Shown here: positions 1-7,863 of the stretch, one piece after another
Numbering within the stretch: the first letter of the stretch is position 1
Layout: each line of letters starts with the position of its first letter
DNA from: Pseudomonadota bacterium
Lineage (GTDB): Bacteria > Pseudomonadota > Alphaproteobacteria > Dongiales > Dongiaceae
Reading direction: 5' to 3'
DNA length: 64,000 bases
Assembly: GCA_021792365.1 (NCBI GenBank)
Contig: JAJYUT010000002.1
Coordinates: 124,001-188,000 of the forward strand
Position numbers and translations under genes: made by a program
The notes under the pieces: model-generated
The model's database searches: none
Seen by the model: the letters and a program-made list of their open reading frames with translations, nothing else
Told to the model about the DNA's origin: nothing

Positions 1-120
1 CTCGCCCAGAGCAGCCCGGTCAACGGGCTCCGCCATGCTCGCCGCCAATGCGTCGCACAGGCTCGCGTGTCTCAGGAATTCGCCGTATTTTGCCTGCACC
101 GAGTCAGTTCTGTTTTGCAT
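1..120 (-). CDS. Partial hypothetical protein, N-terminus only
   Basis: An open frame runs on the minus strand from an ATG at 120 off the window edge, giving 40 residues that begin MQNRTDSVQAKYGEFL. The composition (mixed charged, helical, no low complexity) looks like a real soluble protein start, and no stop interrupts it. The upstream Shine-Dalgarno is weak (a GGCGAG-like stretch). The fragment is too short to assign a family. An internal ATG about 28 codons in is an alternative start. The gene would read away from the glycosyltransferase gene at 424-1899, in the same orientation. Confidence 0.45.
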   Translation of the reverse strand, partial: MQNRTDSVQAKYGEFLRHASLCDALAASMAEPVDRAALGE

Positions 121-423
121 CGCAGATCTCGCCACTTCACCATCCAACAAAGGCATGTCGGGATTGTTGCGGAAAGGCGATATGGCATATTTGTGAGGCT
201 TGCCGCCGGGAGGCGCCCAAAGCAGGCAGGCGCCATACGTCGTCCGGCAAACGTGACGGGTTCAGGCCGTTGCCGCGCGTCCCTCGGGCGCAGCGAAGAG
301 TTCGCGGCCGTGAGAACGCAAATCCGGTGTCTCGGAGTCAGCAACAGCCGGACGTCATGACGCACCCCGCAGCAATCGAAGATCTCGTGCTCGATCGGCG
401 TCTTCGGAGTTGGCCTCTGTTCG
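121..423. other. Intergenic stretch without recognisable gene
   Basis: About 300 bases between the partial gene on the left and the membrane glycosyltransferase on the right. Open frames here exist on both strands, but their translations are Arg/Pro-rich, typical of GC-rich shadow frames, and none has a convincing ribosome site or family resemblance. I see no tRNA, clear terminator or repeat. It probably contains the promoter of the partial minus-strand gene. Confidence 0.4.
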
Positions 424-1899
424 TCAGTCAGGGGCGTGGACGTCAGGTGATGTCAGCCGGTAGACCTTGTACGGAGTGTCGCCGCGTTCGGTATCGATCC
501 GAGTCACCGTCCACCCGATCAAACGGAGCGAGCCGGTCAAGCGAAAAACCTCATCCCAATGATCAAGGACGACGAAGTAGCGAGCGTCATGTTGCCGCGC
601 GATTTGATCGAGCGCTCGGGCATCACGGGAGCAGGACTGATACGTGTGCCGCTTGTGCGCTTCGATGCTGGCTGGAGTTTTAAGGCCCACGATGTCCACG
701 AGCGGGTGGGCGCCATGCAGAGAGATGTAGCCTGCATCGTGGATCGCGATCGTTTCGCTTGACGGAATGTTGGCGACGATCCAGTCGGAGAGATCGGGCA
801 TTTCAACGCGGCTGTATAAATCAAGTTGCTCGTTGTAGAGACGCCAGACCTGCTCCAGATGAACCGCAGCAAGGCCAACCGCGGCAACAAGTCCGACCAT
901 GGAAAGGCGTCGCACCCGCGTCATGAACGACGATACCATGGCCACCCATCCAACCATGATGAATGGGATCAAGACATAAAGGTAACGGTGAAAATTATGA
1001 CCCGGTGCGCTGGGCAACGTGACTATATAGGTAGCAAACAGGATGGCAATAAAGGCCGCCGCACGCCAACCCCACCTGCTGAGCGGAAGTCCTACAATTC
1101 CCAGAACAGCAAGGCCGATAGTCGCGAAGAATCCTCCAGACATGGTGATCGTCAAAACGAAACGGTGCAGGAGTGGCCGACAACCCTCCGCGAAGAAATA
1201 GGCCTTGGCCGATGCCGTGTTCGGCATCAGTGGCACATTGTTGAGGAGCAGAAACGCCACGACGGGCACCACACCAGCCGCAGCGTACGCGATGCAGGAT
1301 ACGATCCAGGCAGCTGACGGCCTGGTTTTGATCGCGCTCCAGCAGACTCTGACGGTGACGACTAGGCTGAGCGCCGCCAGTTCGGGCCTGATGAAAGGCA
1401 GGATGCCAAGCAGCGCAAATTTCCACGGTTTGTCCGGCAACGGATCCCGAAACCATCGAAGCGTCCAGATCACTGCCGCCATTGCCAGGCCGGTCTCGAG
1501 ACCATTGAACAACTGCCACAGGGTTAGCCCGGCAAGCGTCCCCAAAGCTGCGATGAGGGCAGCCCAGATCGTCGGCAGGCCCGCCGAGATCGCGAATCGG
1601 AAGACTCCCGCGATGTAGAGCACCGCCGCTGCGGCATTGATCAGGGCATGCGCCCAGATCGATGGCAGGATCGTTGAGAGCAGGACAATCGGCAGCAAAA
1701 ATGCCGGGCTCGTAATGCCATCGAGAGGCTGGCCGCCGATGAAGCGATCTTCATAGCCGAGAAAGAGGCCGTGGATGGAATGCTGGATTATATAGGGGTC
1801 ATCCATCGGGAAGTCCGGCCTGCCGAGGTATAGAAGCCAAGCCGCTGTAAGGGCGGACGCCATTAAGGCAACCGCGAGAGTTTTGGCTGAATCCGACAC
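424..1899 (-). CDS. Polytopic GT-C-type glycosyltransferase-like membrane protein
   Basis: An integral membrane protein of about 490 residues with roughly ten hydrophobic segments. A loop after the first segment carries an acidic pair (PMDDPYI), followed by a GIT-SPAF segment. This is the layout of GT-C enzymes such as ArnT/PMT and mycobacterial AftB, which transfer sugars from polyprenyl-phosphate donors on the periplasmic side. The C-terminal roughly 130 residues form a soluble domain. A TTG at 1929 would extend it. I prefer the GTG at 1899 because GGGGA lies six bases upstream and the first membrane helix follows directly. The acceptor is unknown. No neighbour says which glycan it serves; the lipid locus starts about 1.2 kb away, so a role in glycolipid or LPS decoration is only a guess. 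Confidence 0.7.
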   Translation of the reverse strand: MSDSAKTLAVALMASALTAAWLLYLGRPDFPMDDPYIIQHSIHGLFLGYEDRFIGGQPLDGITSPAFLLPIVLLSTILPSIWAHALINAAAAVLYIAGVFRFAISAGLPTIWAALIAALGTLAGLTLWQLFNGLETGLAMAAVIWTLRWFRDPLPDKPWKFALLGILPFIRPELAALSLVVTVRVCWSAIKTRPSAAWIVSCIAYAAAGVVPVVAFLLLNNVPLMPNTASAKAYFFAEGCRPLLHRFVLTITMSGGFFATIGLAVLGIVGLPLSRWGWRAAAFIAILFATYIVTLPSAPGHNFHRYLYVLIPFIMVGWVAMVSSFMTRVRRLSMVGLVAAVGLAAVHLEQVWRLYNEQLDLYSRVEMPDLSDWIVANIPSSETIAIHDAGYISLHGAHPLVDIVGLKTPASIEAHKRHTYQSCSRDARALDQIARQHDARYFVVLDHWDEVFRLTGSLRLIGWTVTRIDTERGDTPYKVYRLTSPDVHAPD

Positions 1900-2131
1900 G
1901 CTGATCCCCGAATAGCAGTCGGAATTCAATCATGCTACCGGGTTGATAGGCAAGGGCCAGTACAGCCATGCTCGCGCCTCGGTTGTGAACCAGTCGGCAG
2001 ATAAAGCGCCAGCAATTCTATGCTCGTGCGGAGCGCACGCGTGCGCGACATCGCGGATTGTGCGGCCGCACTGTAATCCTGCCGTATGGCACGCTGTTCC
2101 TCCTGCATGCCCATGCGCAGGGTGAGGAACC

Positions 2132-2644
2132 ATGCAGATGTCATACTGGCGATTTACCGCAATGATCACAGCCTCCACGGCCGTGATGTTCGGCTTGATG
2201 TATTTGAACACCTTCGCGTGGGACCACGTCCGGTTCAGTCAGACGCGCGCGTGGATGGCGGTTGTGATGGGCGCCACCATGGCGATCATCATGCTCGCCT
2301 TCATGTGGAGCATGTATTCCAGCCGAGCCGCGAATGCTGCCATTGTTGTCGGAAGCTTCCTGGCTTTCGCTGTTGCCCTCTGGCTAGCTCGCAGCCAGGA
2401 AACCGTGGATGACGTTTCCTACATGAAGGCGATGATCCCGCACCATTCGATCGCGATCATGACAAGCGAGCGCGCGCATATTCGCGATCCGCGCGTCCGC
2501 AAGCTGGCAGATGCGATCATTGAAGCCCAGGTGCGGGAGATCGGAGAGATGAAGCAGCTCATCCGTGAACTTGAGCAGAGACCGACACCAGCGGGAGCTC
2601 CGGATCTCCCACCAGCCATGAGTGAAGATACCGCGGCGCAATAG
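2132..2644 (+). CDS. DUF305 family membrane-anchored protein
   Basis: A 170-residue protein. The N-terminal roughly 95 residues form three hydrophobic segments. The C-terminal part carries the DUF305 signature: YMKAMIPHHSIAIMTSERA, with the conserved M-x2-HH motif, then a helix rich in Glu and Met. DUF305 proteins are ferritin-like four-helix bundles often found near copper and other metal-handling genes; the HH/M residues suggest metal binding. Many DUF305 proteins are secreted, and here the domain is attached to a three-helix membrane anchor. AGGA lies four bases before the ATG. No metal-resistance genes are adjacent, so the role is open. It stands alone between the glycosyltransferase and the tRNA. 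Confidence 0.8.
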   Translation: MQMSYWRFTAMITASTAVMFGLMYLNTFAWDHVRFSQTRAWMAVVMGATMAIIMLAFMWSMYSSRAANAAIVVGSFLAFAVALWLARSQETVDDVSYMKAMIPHHSIAIMTSERAHIRDPRVRKLADAIIEAQVREIGEMKQLIRELEQRPTPAGAPDLPPAMSEDTAAQ

Positions 2645-2787
2645 CCGATGGCAGCCATCTCGCAGAGTGCCTTGAGCGCTCGCAAAGAGCGGGAGGGGAT
2701 CGAGTCCCTTCGCGGCACTTGAGTCCATAGGCGAGCGCCAAAGCTGCTACTTAGGCGCTCCGTGCTGTCCCGGACTTATTGAAACCA

Positions 2788-2822
2788 ACAAGGGGCTAGG
2801 TGGATGCCACCTAACCCCTTGT
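2788..2822 (-). terminator. Stem-loop terminator after tRNA-Asn
   Basis: An inverted repeat of 16 bases per arm (2788-2803 and 2807-2822) with a three-base loop and a single mismatched position. It begins seven bases past the CCA end of the tRNA, reading on the minus strand. The following minus-strand bases start with a short T-run (TGGTTTC). Position and strength fit the transcription terminator of the tRNA-Asn unit. Confidence 0.75.
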
Positions 2823-2828
2823 CAAAAC

Positions 2829-2903
2829 TGGCTCCCCGGGCCGGATTCGAACCAGCGACCAACCGGTTAACAGCCGGTTGCTCTACCGCTGAGCTACCGG
2901 GGA
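2829..2903 (-). tRNA. tRNA-Asn (GTT)
   Basis: The reverse strand folds as a 75-base cloverleaf. The seven-base acceptor stem begins TCCCCGG, the D-arm has AGCTCAGCGGTAGAGC, the anticodon loop is CTGTTAAC with anticodon GTT (Asn), and the T-arm has GGTTCGAATCC. It ends in an encoded CCA at 2829-2831. A terminator hairpin follows immediately. Confidence 0.97.
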
Positions 2904-3109
2904 TCAGGTCCGTGCGCGGCCTTGGGTCGCGCCGCCTGAGGGGGCAGCTTATAGCCGCGCGATTCCAGCCTGTAAACCTTTTTGCCGCGCCCGCAGGCGG
3001 GTTGCGAGGCTGGGAGGAAAGCCCAGGTGCGGCAGCCTAAGGGGTTGACAGAGTTGGCACTATTCTCAATGGTGCGCCGCTCGCTACGGGTACTTTTGGT
3101 GTTCCATCC

Positions 3110-3838
3110 ATGAAAGCAATCATCTTGAGCGCGGGCCAGGGCTCGCGCCTGCTGCCGCTCACCGAAGGCCGGCCGAAATGCCTGCTGCCGATCGGCCCCC
3201 GCACCTTGATCGAGTGGCAGATCTGGGCCTTGACCCAGGGCGGCGTCAACGACATCGCCGTGGTGGTCGGCTATCACGCGCGCGACGTGCAGGACCTGCT
3301 GAAACGCCTGGAAGGACCGAAGCTCAAGATCCGGACCATCTTCAACCCGTTCTACAAGCTGGCGGACAACCTCGCGAGCTGCTGGATGGCGCGCCACGAG
3401 ATGAACCGCGATTTTGTCATCCTCAATGGCGACACGGTGATCCAGCCCAAAATCTTCCAGAAGCTGCTGTCGAGCCCGGCCGCGCCGATCACGGTCACGA
3501 TCGACAAGAAGGAAAGCTACGACGCCGACGACATGAAGGTGCACCTGAAGGGCGAGAAGCTGCTGGACATCGGCAAGACCCTGCCGCCCGAGCGCACCGA
3601 CGGCGAGTCCATCGGCATGCTGCTGTTCCGCGGCGAGGGGCCGACGCTCTTCACGCATTACCTCGACGAGATCATGCACACCCCCGAAGGGTTGAAGTGG
3701 TGGTACCTGCGCGCCATCGGCCAGATCGCCGAGCGCGCCAACGTCACCACCTGCAACATCGAAGGACTAGGCTGGGGCGAGGTCGACTTCCCCGCCGACC
3801 TCGAGCGCGTCACCAAGCTGGTCGAGGATTGGGAATAG
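3110..3838 (+). CDS. LicC/IPCT-like alcohol-phosphate nucleotidyltransferase
   Basis: A 242-residue GT-A-fold NTP transferase. The start MKAIILSAGQGSRLLPLT is the nucleotide-binding loop, with Lys23 in RPKCLLP. NGDT near residue 106-109 supplies the metal-binding Asp. The ADNLASCWMA stretch and the C-terminal GWGEVDFPADL resemble phosphocholine and inositol-1-phosphate cytidylyltransferases more than RmlA/GalU enzymes. Such enzymes make CDP- or NDP-activated small alcohols or sugars. It is the first gene of the sphingolipid locus and converges on a second, MobA-like transferase. I infer that it activates a phosphorylated head-group precursor used by one of the three CDP-alcohol phosphatidyltransferases. 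A TTGACA at 3045-3050 may be a -35 box, but I see no good -10. Confidence 0.82.
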   Translation: MKAIILSAGQGSRLLPLTEGRPKCLLPIGPRTLIEWQIWALTQGGVNDIAVVVGYHARDVQDLLKRLEGPKLKIRTIFNPFYKLADNLASCWMARHEMNRDFVILNGDTVIQPKIFQKLLSSPAAPITVTIDKKESYDADDMKVHLKGEKLLDIGKTLPPERTDGESIGMLLFRGEGPTLFTHYLDEIMHTPEGLKWWYLRAIGQIAERANVTTCNIEGLGWGEVDFPADLERVTKLVEDWE

Positions 3839-3844
3839 GGCGCG

Positions 3845-4621
3845 TCATGCGCGGCCGGCAAAGATCCGCTCCACCAGCGCCAAGTCGGCCGGCTTGTCAA
3901 CGTCGATTGCAGCCTCCGCGACCGGCAGCTCGACCGGGCGTATGACCGCGCCGGCCTTCCGCGACAGATAGGCGAAGGCCTGCTCCGCATCCATCAGGCC
4001 GAGCACGACCCGCAGCAGCACCAGCGGCCCGATCTCCCAGATGAGGCGCAGCGGGCGCTTGCGGTGCGCCTCCATGCGGCGCCAGAAATCGGCCACGCCC
4101 GCGGCCCGGGGCGAGCGCACCAGGAACAGGTTGCAGCCGCTGAAGCGGCGCTTGCCAAGGCGATAGAAGGTGCGGATCGCGCCGGGATAGGCGGCAGCCA
4201 CGACATCCGCCGGCGCCAGGGCAACCGCCAGATCGCAGTCCGCAGGCGCGCTCTCGATGAAGCGCCGCAGGATGGCCGGCGTCAACAGCGGATGATCGCC
4301 CGTCGTGACGAGCAAGGGCCGCGCGAGATCGATCCGGCGCAACGCGGCGGCCACGCTGGCGGCGGGGCTGTCCGCGGCGGGCACCACCTCCAGCGAGTCG
4401 GCGCGGCGCAGCGCTTCCAATTCCGGCACCTGTTCGATGACGCGCGCATCCTCGATGCACACGTGGATGCGCTCCATGCCCGGCGTGGCGCGCACAGCCT
4501 CGACCACCCGCAGCAGCATGGGCACGCCGGCAACAGGCAGCAGCGCCTTGTGCGAGACGCCGGCGGCCTTGGCCATCGGATCGTCCGGGCCGCGGCTGCC
4601 GGCCAGGATCAACGCGTTCAC
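3845..4621 (-). CDS. MobA-like NTP transferase of the sphingolipid locus
   Basis: A 258-residue nucleotidyltransferase. It opens MNALILAGSRGPDDPMAKAAG, a stretched version of the AGxGxR loop, then HKALLPVAGVPML, which carries the substrate Lys. GDHPLL near residue 100 supplies the metal Asp, and AAIDVDKPADLALVE closes the domain. The GTG start at 4621 overlaps the stop of the ceramide synthase gene by four bases (GTGA), so the two are translationally coupled and lie in one operon. Coupling to the ceramide synthase argues for a role in the lipid pathway, perhaps head-group activation, rather than molybdenum cofactor synthesis. The substrate is unknown. Confidence 0.75.
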   Translation of the reverse strand: MNALILAGSRGPDDPMAKAAGVSHKALLPVAGVPMLLRVVEAVRATPGMERIHVCIEDARVIEQVPELEALRRADSLEVVPAADSPAASVAAALRRIDLARPLLVTTGDHPLLTPAILRRFIESAPADCDLAVALAPADVVAAAYPGAIRTFYRLGKRRFSGCNLFLVRSPRAAGVADFWRRMEAHRKRPLRLIWEIGPLVLLRVVLGLMDAEQAFAYLSRKAGAVIRPVELPVAEAAIDVDKPADLALVERIFAGRA

Positions 4622-5763
4622 GCGATCGCCTTCTCGTAGATCCGATAGGTCTTGTAGACCTTCGCGCCGATTCCTTCGAGCACGCGGCGCATCGGCCCGT
4701 TGTCCTCGAGGATCCAGGAGAGTTCCACCTGCTCCAGCCCGCGGGCGAGGAACGGCTCTTTCAGACGATGAAACATCAGCGGCAGCAGGGCCGCACCGGT
4801 CAGGGTGCCGTGATACTTCCTGCGGATGCCCAACAGGGGCACGCGTGCGGTCTTCAAGGTCTTGCGCTTGAGCCGCCACAGCAGCCTGGCGAATCCGAAG
4901 GGGAGCAGGCGACCTTCGAGATCGCGGACCGCTTCCAGCAGGTTCGGCAGGCACACCAGCATGCCGCCGACCTCGCCGTCGATCTCGGCGATCACCACCA
5001 GGTCCGGGTCGATCAGCGGCTTCATGCTGGCGGCGGCGGCCTCGATCTCGGCCTGGGTGAATGGCACCATCTCCCAGTTCTCCGACCAGGCGTCGTTGAA
5101 CACCGTCAGCAGTTCGGCGAGATCCGCCTTGTAGTTCTTCATGTCGAGCGCGCGCAGGCGGATGCGGCCATCGTTCCGCACCTTGTCCAGCATGCGGTTG
5201 CTGCCGACGGCGTTGTAGGTCGCCTTGTCGACGGTGTAAGCCAGCAGATCCTTCGCCTTGCCGAAGCCGCACGCCTCGATGAGCCTGCCCTGGTAGGGCA
5301 GGTGGTAGGGCATCATCAGCATCGGCGTGGCCTCAAAGCCGTCAACCAGCAGGCCGGATTCCTCGTTCGAGGAGAAGCTGAACGGGCCTAGCATGCGCTT
5401 CGCGCCATGCGTTTTCAGCCAGGTCTCCGCCGCCTCGGCCAAAGCGCGCATGACGGCAATGTCGTCGATCGTGTCGAGCCAGCCGAAATGGCCGACGTCG
5501 TCGCGATATTTCTCCTGGCGCAATCGGCAGAACTGCGCGGAGATGCGGCCGACCACAACGCCATTACGGCAGGCGAGGAACAACTCGCCCTCGGCGTGCC
5601 GGAAATAGGGGTTCTTCCTCCGGCTCAGCGTCTCCTTGCGCTCGAGATCAAGCGGAGCGATGTAGCCGGTGCGGCCGCGATAGAGGCGCTTGGGCAGCGC
5701 GATGAAAGCGTCGAGGTCGCGGCCGCTCGCGACCGGCTGAACAACGACTGCGCCGGACGACAT
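4618..5763 (-). CDS. Bacterial ceramide synthase-like N-acyltransferase
   Basis: A 381-residue protein with a GNAT-like fold. The N-terminal half has an acetyltransferase core (GELFLACRNGVVVGRISA, then HFGWLDTIDD). The middle carries GPFSFSSNEESGLLVDGFE and MMPYHLPYQ, and the C-terminal half has LEQVELSWILEDNGPMRR. This architecture matches the Caulobacter enzyme bCerS (CC_1154 type), which acylates the amine of 3-ketosphinganine and is unrelated to eukaryotic ceramide synthase. spt, acp, cerR and aasR homologues in the same window support the assignment. The start at 5763 gives MSSGAVVV; longer forms run into the preceding hydroxylase gene. It shares a run with the fatty-acid hydroxylase upstream (10-base gap) and the MobA-like gene downstream. 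Confidence 0.83.
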   Translation of the reverse strand: MSSGAVVVQPVASGRDLDAFIALPKRLYRGRTGYIAPLDLERKETLSRRKNPYFRHAEGELFLACRNGVVVGRISAQFCRLRQEKYRDDVGHFGWLDTIDDIAVMRALAEAAETWLKTHGAKRMLGPFSFSSNEESGLLVDGFEATPMLMMPYHLPYQGRLIEACGFGKAKDLLAYTVDKATYNAVGSNRMLDKVRNDGRIRLRALDMKNYKADLAELLTVFNDAWSENWEMVPFTQAEIEAAAASMKPLIDPDLVVIAEIDGEVGGMLVCLPNLLEAVRDLEGRLLPFGFARLLWRLKRKTLKTARVPLLGIRRKYHGTLTGAALLPLMFHRLKEPFLARGLEQVELSWILEDNGPMRRVLEGIGAKVYKTYRIYEKAIA

Positions 5764-5773
5764 AAGGTCTGGG

Positions 5774-6565
5774 CTAGCGGCCGGCGCGCGGGCTTGGCGC
5801 GTCGCCCTCGTCGGTGCGGAACCGGCGTGGATTGGAATCACCGCGGGTGCCGTCGCTGAGCGCGGCGACCCAGGGGTAACGCTGCGCCATCTCTTCGGTG
5901 TAGCCGATATTGAAAACCGTGGCGCTCTTAGGCCGCAGCTTCGGCTCCGCGTAATGGGTGCCGAAGACCCGGTCCCACAGGAAATTGGTGATGCCGAAAT
6001 TGCCCTGCTCGTTGTGGAAGTGATGGGCAAGGTGGCGCTTCTTGATCTGCCGCATGAAGGCCGATTTCGGCGTGGTGTTGAGGTGCTGCACGCAATGGCA
6101 GAACTCGTAGAACAGAGTCGTGACGATGCCCATGGCGAAGGCGAGGGCCGCCGCCGACTTGCCGCCGATCAGGTAGCCGATCGGGATGGTCACCAGCGCG
6201 ATGGTCGGGATCGTGGTGTAGAGCGCGCCGAACAGCACGACCAGATTGTGCGGGTCCTGGTGATGGTCGAAATGAATCCGCTTCCAGACCTTGGCCGTCA
6301 GCGGCGAGCGATAGAGATACTGGCCGTGCAAGACCCACCGGTGCAGCACGTACCAGGCGAAGGGATAGACCAGCGCCGCGAACGCGCCGGCGGCGATCAA
6401 AGGCACCCAGCCCTCGAACCAGCGGATGGCCAGCCACAGGCTGGCTCCGGCGAAGCCGAGATAGACCAGCACGGCGTAGTAGCTGAAAAAAGCGACGACG
6501 AGATCGCCCATCGACATACGGGCGAGGTTGTGCGTGCGGTTCTTCCAGAAGCCCCAGCGGACCAT
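5774..6565 (-). CDS. Fatty acid hydroxylase superfamily (sterol desaturase-like) protein
   Basis: A 263-residue membrane enzyme with the di-iron histidine clusters of the superfamily in order: HRWVLH, HFDHH, HCVQH and HLAHHFH. Two pairs of hydrophobic segments surround them. The family includes sphingolipid C4- and alpha-hydroxylases, sterol desaturases and carotenoid hydroxylases. Its place directly upstream of the ceramide synthase suggests that it hydroxylates the long-chain base or the N-acyl chain of the ceramide; this is inference. I chose the ATG at 6565 (MVRWGFWK); a TTG at 6631 would add 22 unlikely residues. Ribosome-site support is weak. Confidence 0.82.
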   Translation of the reverse strand: MVRWGFWKNRTHNLARMSMGDLVVAFFSYYAVLVYLGFAGASLWLAIRWFEGWVPLIAAGAFAALVYPFAWYVLHRWVLHGQYLYRSPLTAKVWKRIHFDHHQDPHNLVVLFGALYTTIPTIALVTIPIGYLIGGKSAAALAFAMGIVTTLFYEFCHCVQHLNTTPKSAFMRQIKKRHLAHHFHNEQGNFGITNFLWDRVFGTHYAEPKLRPKSATVFNIGYTEEMAQRYPWVAALSDGTRGDSNPRRFRTDEGDAPSPRAGR

Positions 6566-6645
6566 GCGAATGCTTTTGCTCTCGGCGGTGACGGGCAGTG
6601 GTGAATGTGGGCCGCAATCTAAGCGAATCAAGTGTTTATCGCAAG

Positions 6646-7857
6646 CTAAGCGGCTTCGGTTTTCCCCGCCGCGATGGGCCGGTCATAGGCCAGGATCCAC
6701 GCAGTCCGGATGCCATGGTAGAGGCAGGTGGCGGCCTGCCAGAGCACAATCAGATAGATCGTCTCCACCCCGAACCCGGCGACGTAACCGACTGTAAATA
6801 AAGGTAAGTTTATGTTTCGCCGGGAGATGAAAGTGCGCACGAACCCGTCGATCGGCGCGTGGGTGTGGAGGCCGCGCCCGAAGCGGGTCGGATAGATCTT
6901 CAGGATCAGCCGGTCGATCACATAAAGGACCAGCATCGCCAGAGAGGCCAGGAACACCGGCGACTCAACGTCGCCCTGCGATAATCCGTACGCCCAGGCG
7001 CAGTACCAGAAGGGCGGATGCACGAGATCCAAGCCGTGGTCCAGGACATTGCCCAGCCTGGAATCCGTGAAGGTCAGCCTCGCCAGCTTGCCATCCACCG
7101 AATCCAGCACGCTCATGCCATAGGCGCACAGGAACCCCGCCAGGAAATATCCGCCGCCAAACAAGGGCACCGCGGCGAAGGTCAGCACGATCGAGACGAT
7201 GGTGATCCAGTTCGGGTGGACATGGGCCCGCGCCAGCGGCCGCACCATCAGCCACACCAGCGGCGGATAGACATACTTGGTGAAGAAGTCGGTCGAGCCC
7301 TTGTAGTTCGACCAGAACAGGAAGCGCTCGACCTTGGCCCGCTCCGCCCCGGTGTCGATGCGGAACAGGTAGAAGGGCAGGGTGCGGCGCAGATTGCGGA
7401 TGAAGCCGGGAAACTCCGCCTGCGTCAGGCGCGGGAGCGTCGTTCCCAATGCTTGCCTGAGATCAAGCGCATCGGGGTCAAGCGCGGCAGGATCGGCGAT
7501 CCAGGCCATCGCCGCGTGGCCGTCCTCCACCGCGAGGTCCCGCGTCTGCGCGGTGACGAAATCGTAGAGCCGGGCATCGATCAGAGTCCGGGCGTCCAGC
7601 GCCAGGACGTGGCGCCCGATCGCGCTCCGTGCCAGCCGCTGCGCGATGCTGCCGCCATTGCGCACCACCCGGACCGGAAATGGCCACCGCCGCCGCGCCT
7701 CGGCCGGTTCCTCGCTCTGGGCGGGTCCGAGATCGATCACGACCTCCCCCGGCTGAACATTGCGGTGTTTCAGCGCCTTCAGGTGGCGCTCCAGCAGCGT
7801 CAACCCGAATACGCGTTCGCCGGCACCGTGCGCGGCATCAATCCAGACGACGAACAT
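6646..7857 (-). CDS. CDP-alcohol phosphatidyltransferase with N-terminal degenerate NTase-like domain (copy 1)
   Basis: A 403-residue protein. Residues 200-390 form the membrane domain with the complete CDP-alcohol phosphotransferase signature: D252, D255-G256, A259-R260, G269, D273 and D277, exactly DX2DGX2ARX8GX3DX3D. Residues 1-165 look like a decayed nucleotidyltransferase (FGLTLLERHLKAL, then VLALDARTLIDARL) without the Gly-rich loop or NGD metal site. A linker WSNYKGSTDFFTKYVYP joins the two parts. The layout recalls archaeal IPCT-DIPPS fusions, which make inositol-phosphate lipids or solutes. It is a close paralogue of the gene at 28583-29866. Six bases separate it from lptG upstream, so it is probably the last gene of that operon. 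Confidence 0.85.
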   Translation of the reverse strand: MFVVWIDAAHGAGERVFGLTLLERHLKALKHRNVQPGEVVIDLGPAQSEEPAEARRRWPFPVRVVRNGGSIAQRLARSAIGRHVLALDARTLIDARLYDFVTAQTRDLAVEDGHAAMAWIADPAALDPDALDLRQALGTTLPRLTQAEFPGFIRNLRRTLPFYLFRIDTGAERAKVERFLFWSNYKGSTDFFTKYVYPPLVWLMVRPLARAHVHPNWITIVSIVLTFAAVPLFGGGYFLAGFLCAYGMSVLDSVDGKLARLTFTDSRLGNVLDHGLDLVHPPFWYCAWAYGLSQGDVESPVFLASLAMLVLYVIDRLILKIYPTRFGRGLHTHAPIDGFVRTFISRRNINLPLFTVGYVAGFGVETIYLIVLWQAATCLYHGIRTAWILAYDRPIAAGKTEAA

Positions 7858-7863
7858 GAGGAA

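Noticed and set aside
48-683. Open frame of 211 residues on the plus strand
   Set aside because: Arg/Pro/Ser-rich composition, no ribosome site, and it runs antisense into the 3' end of the membrane glycosyltransferase gene.
3054-3075. TTGGCAC resembling half a sigma-54 promoter before the first nucleotidyltransferase
   Set aside because: The TTGC -12 element is missing at the right distance.
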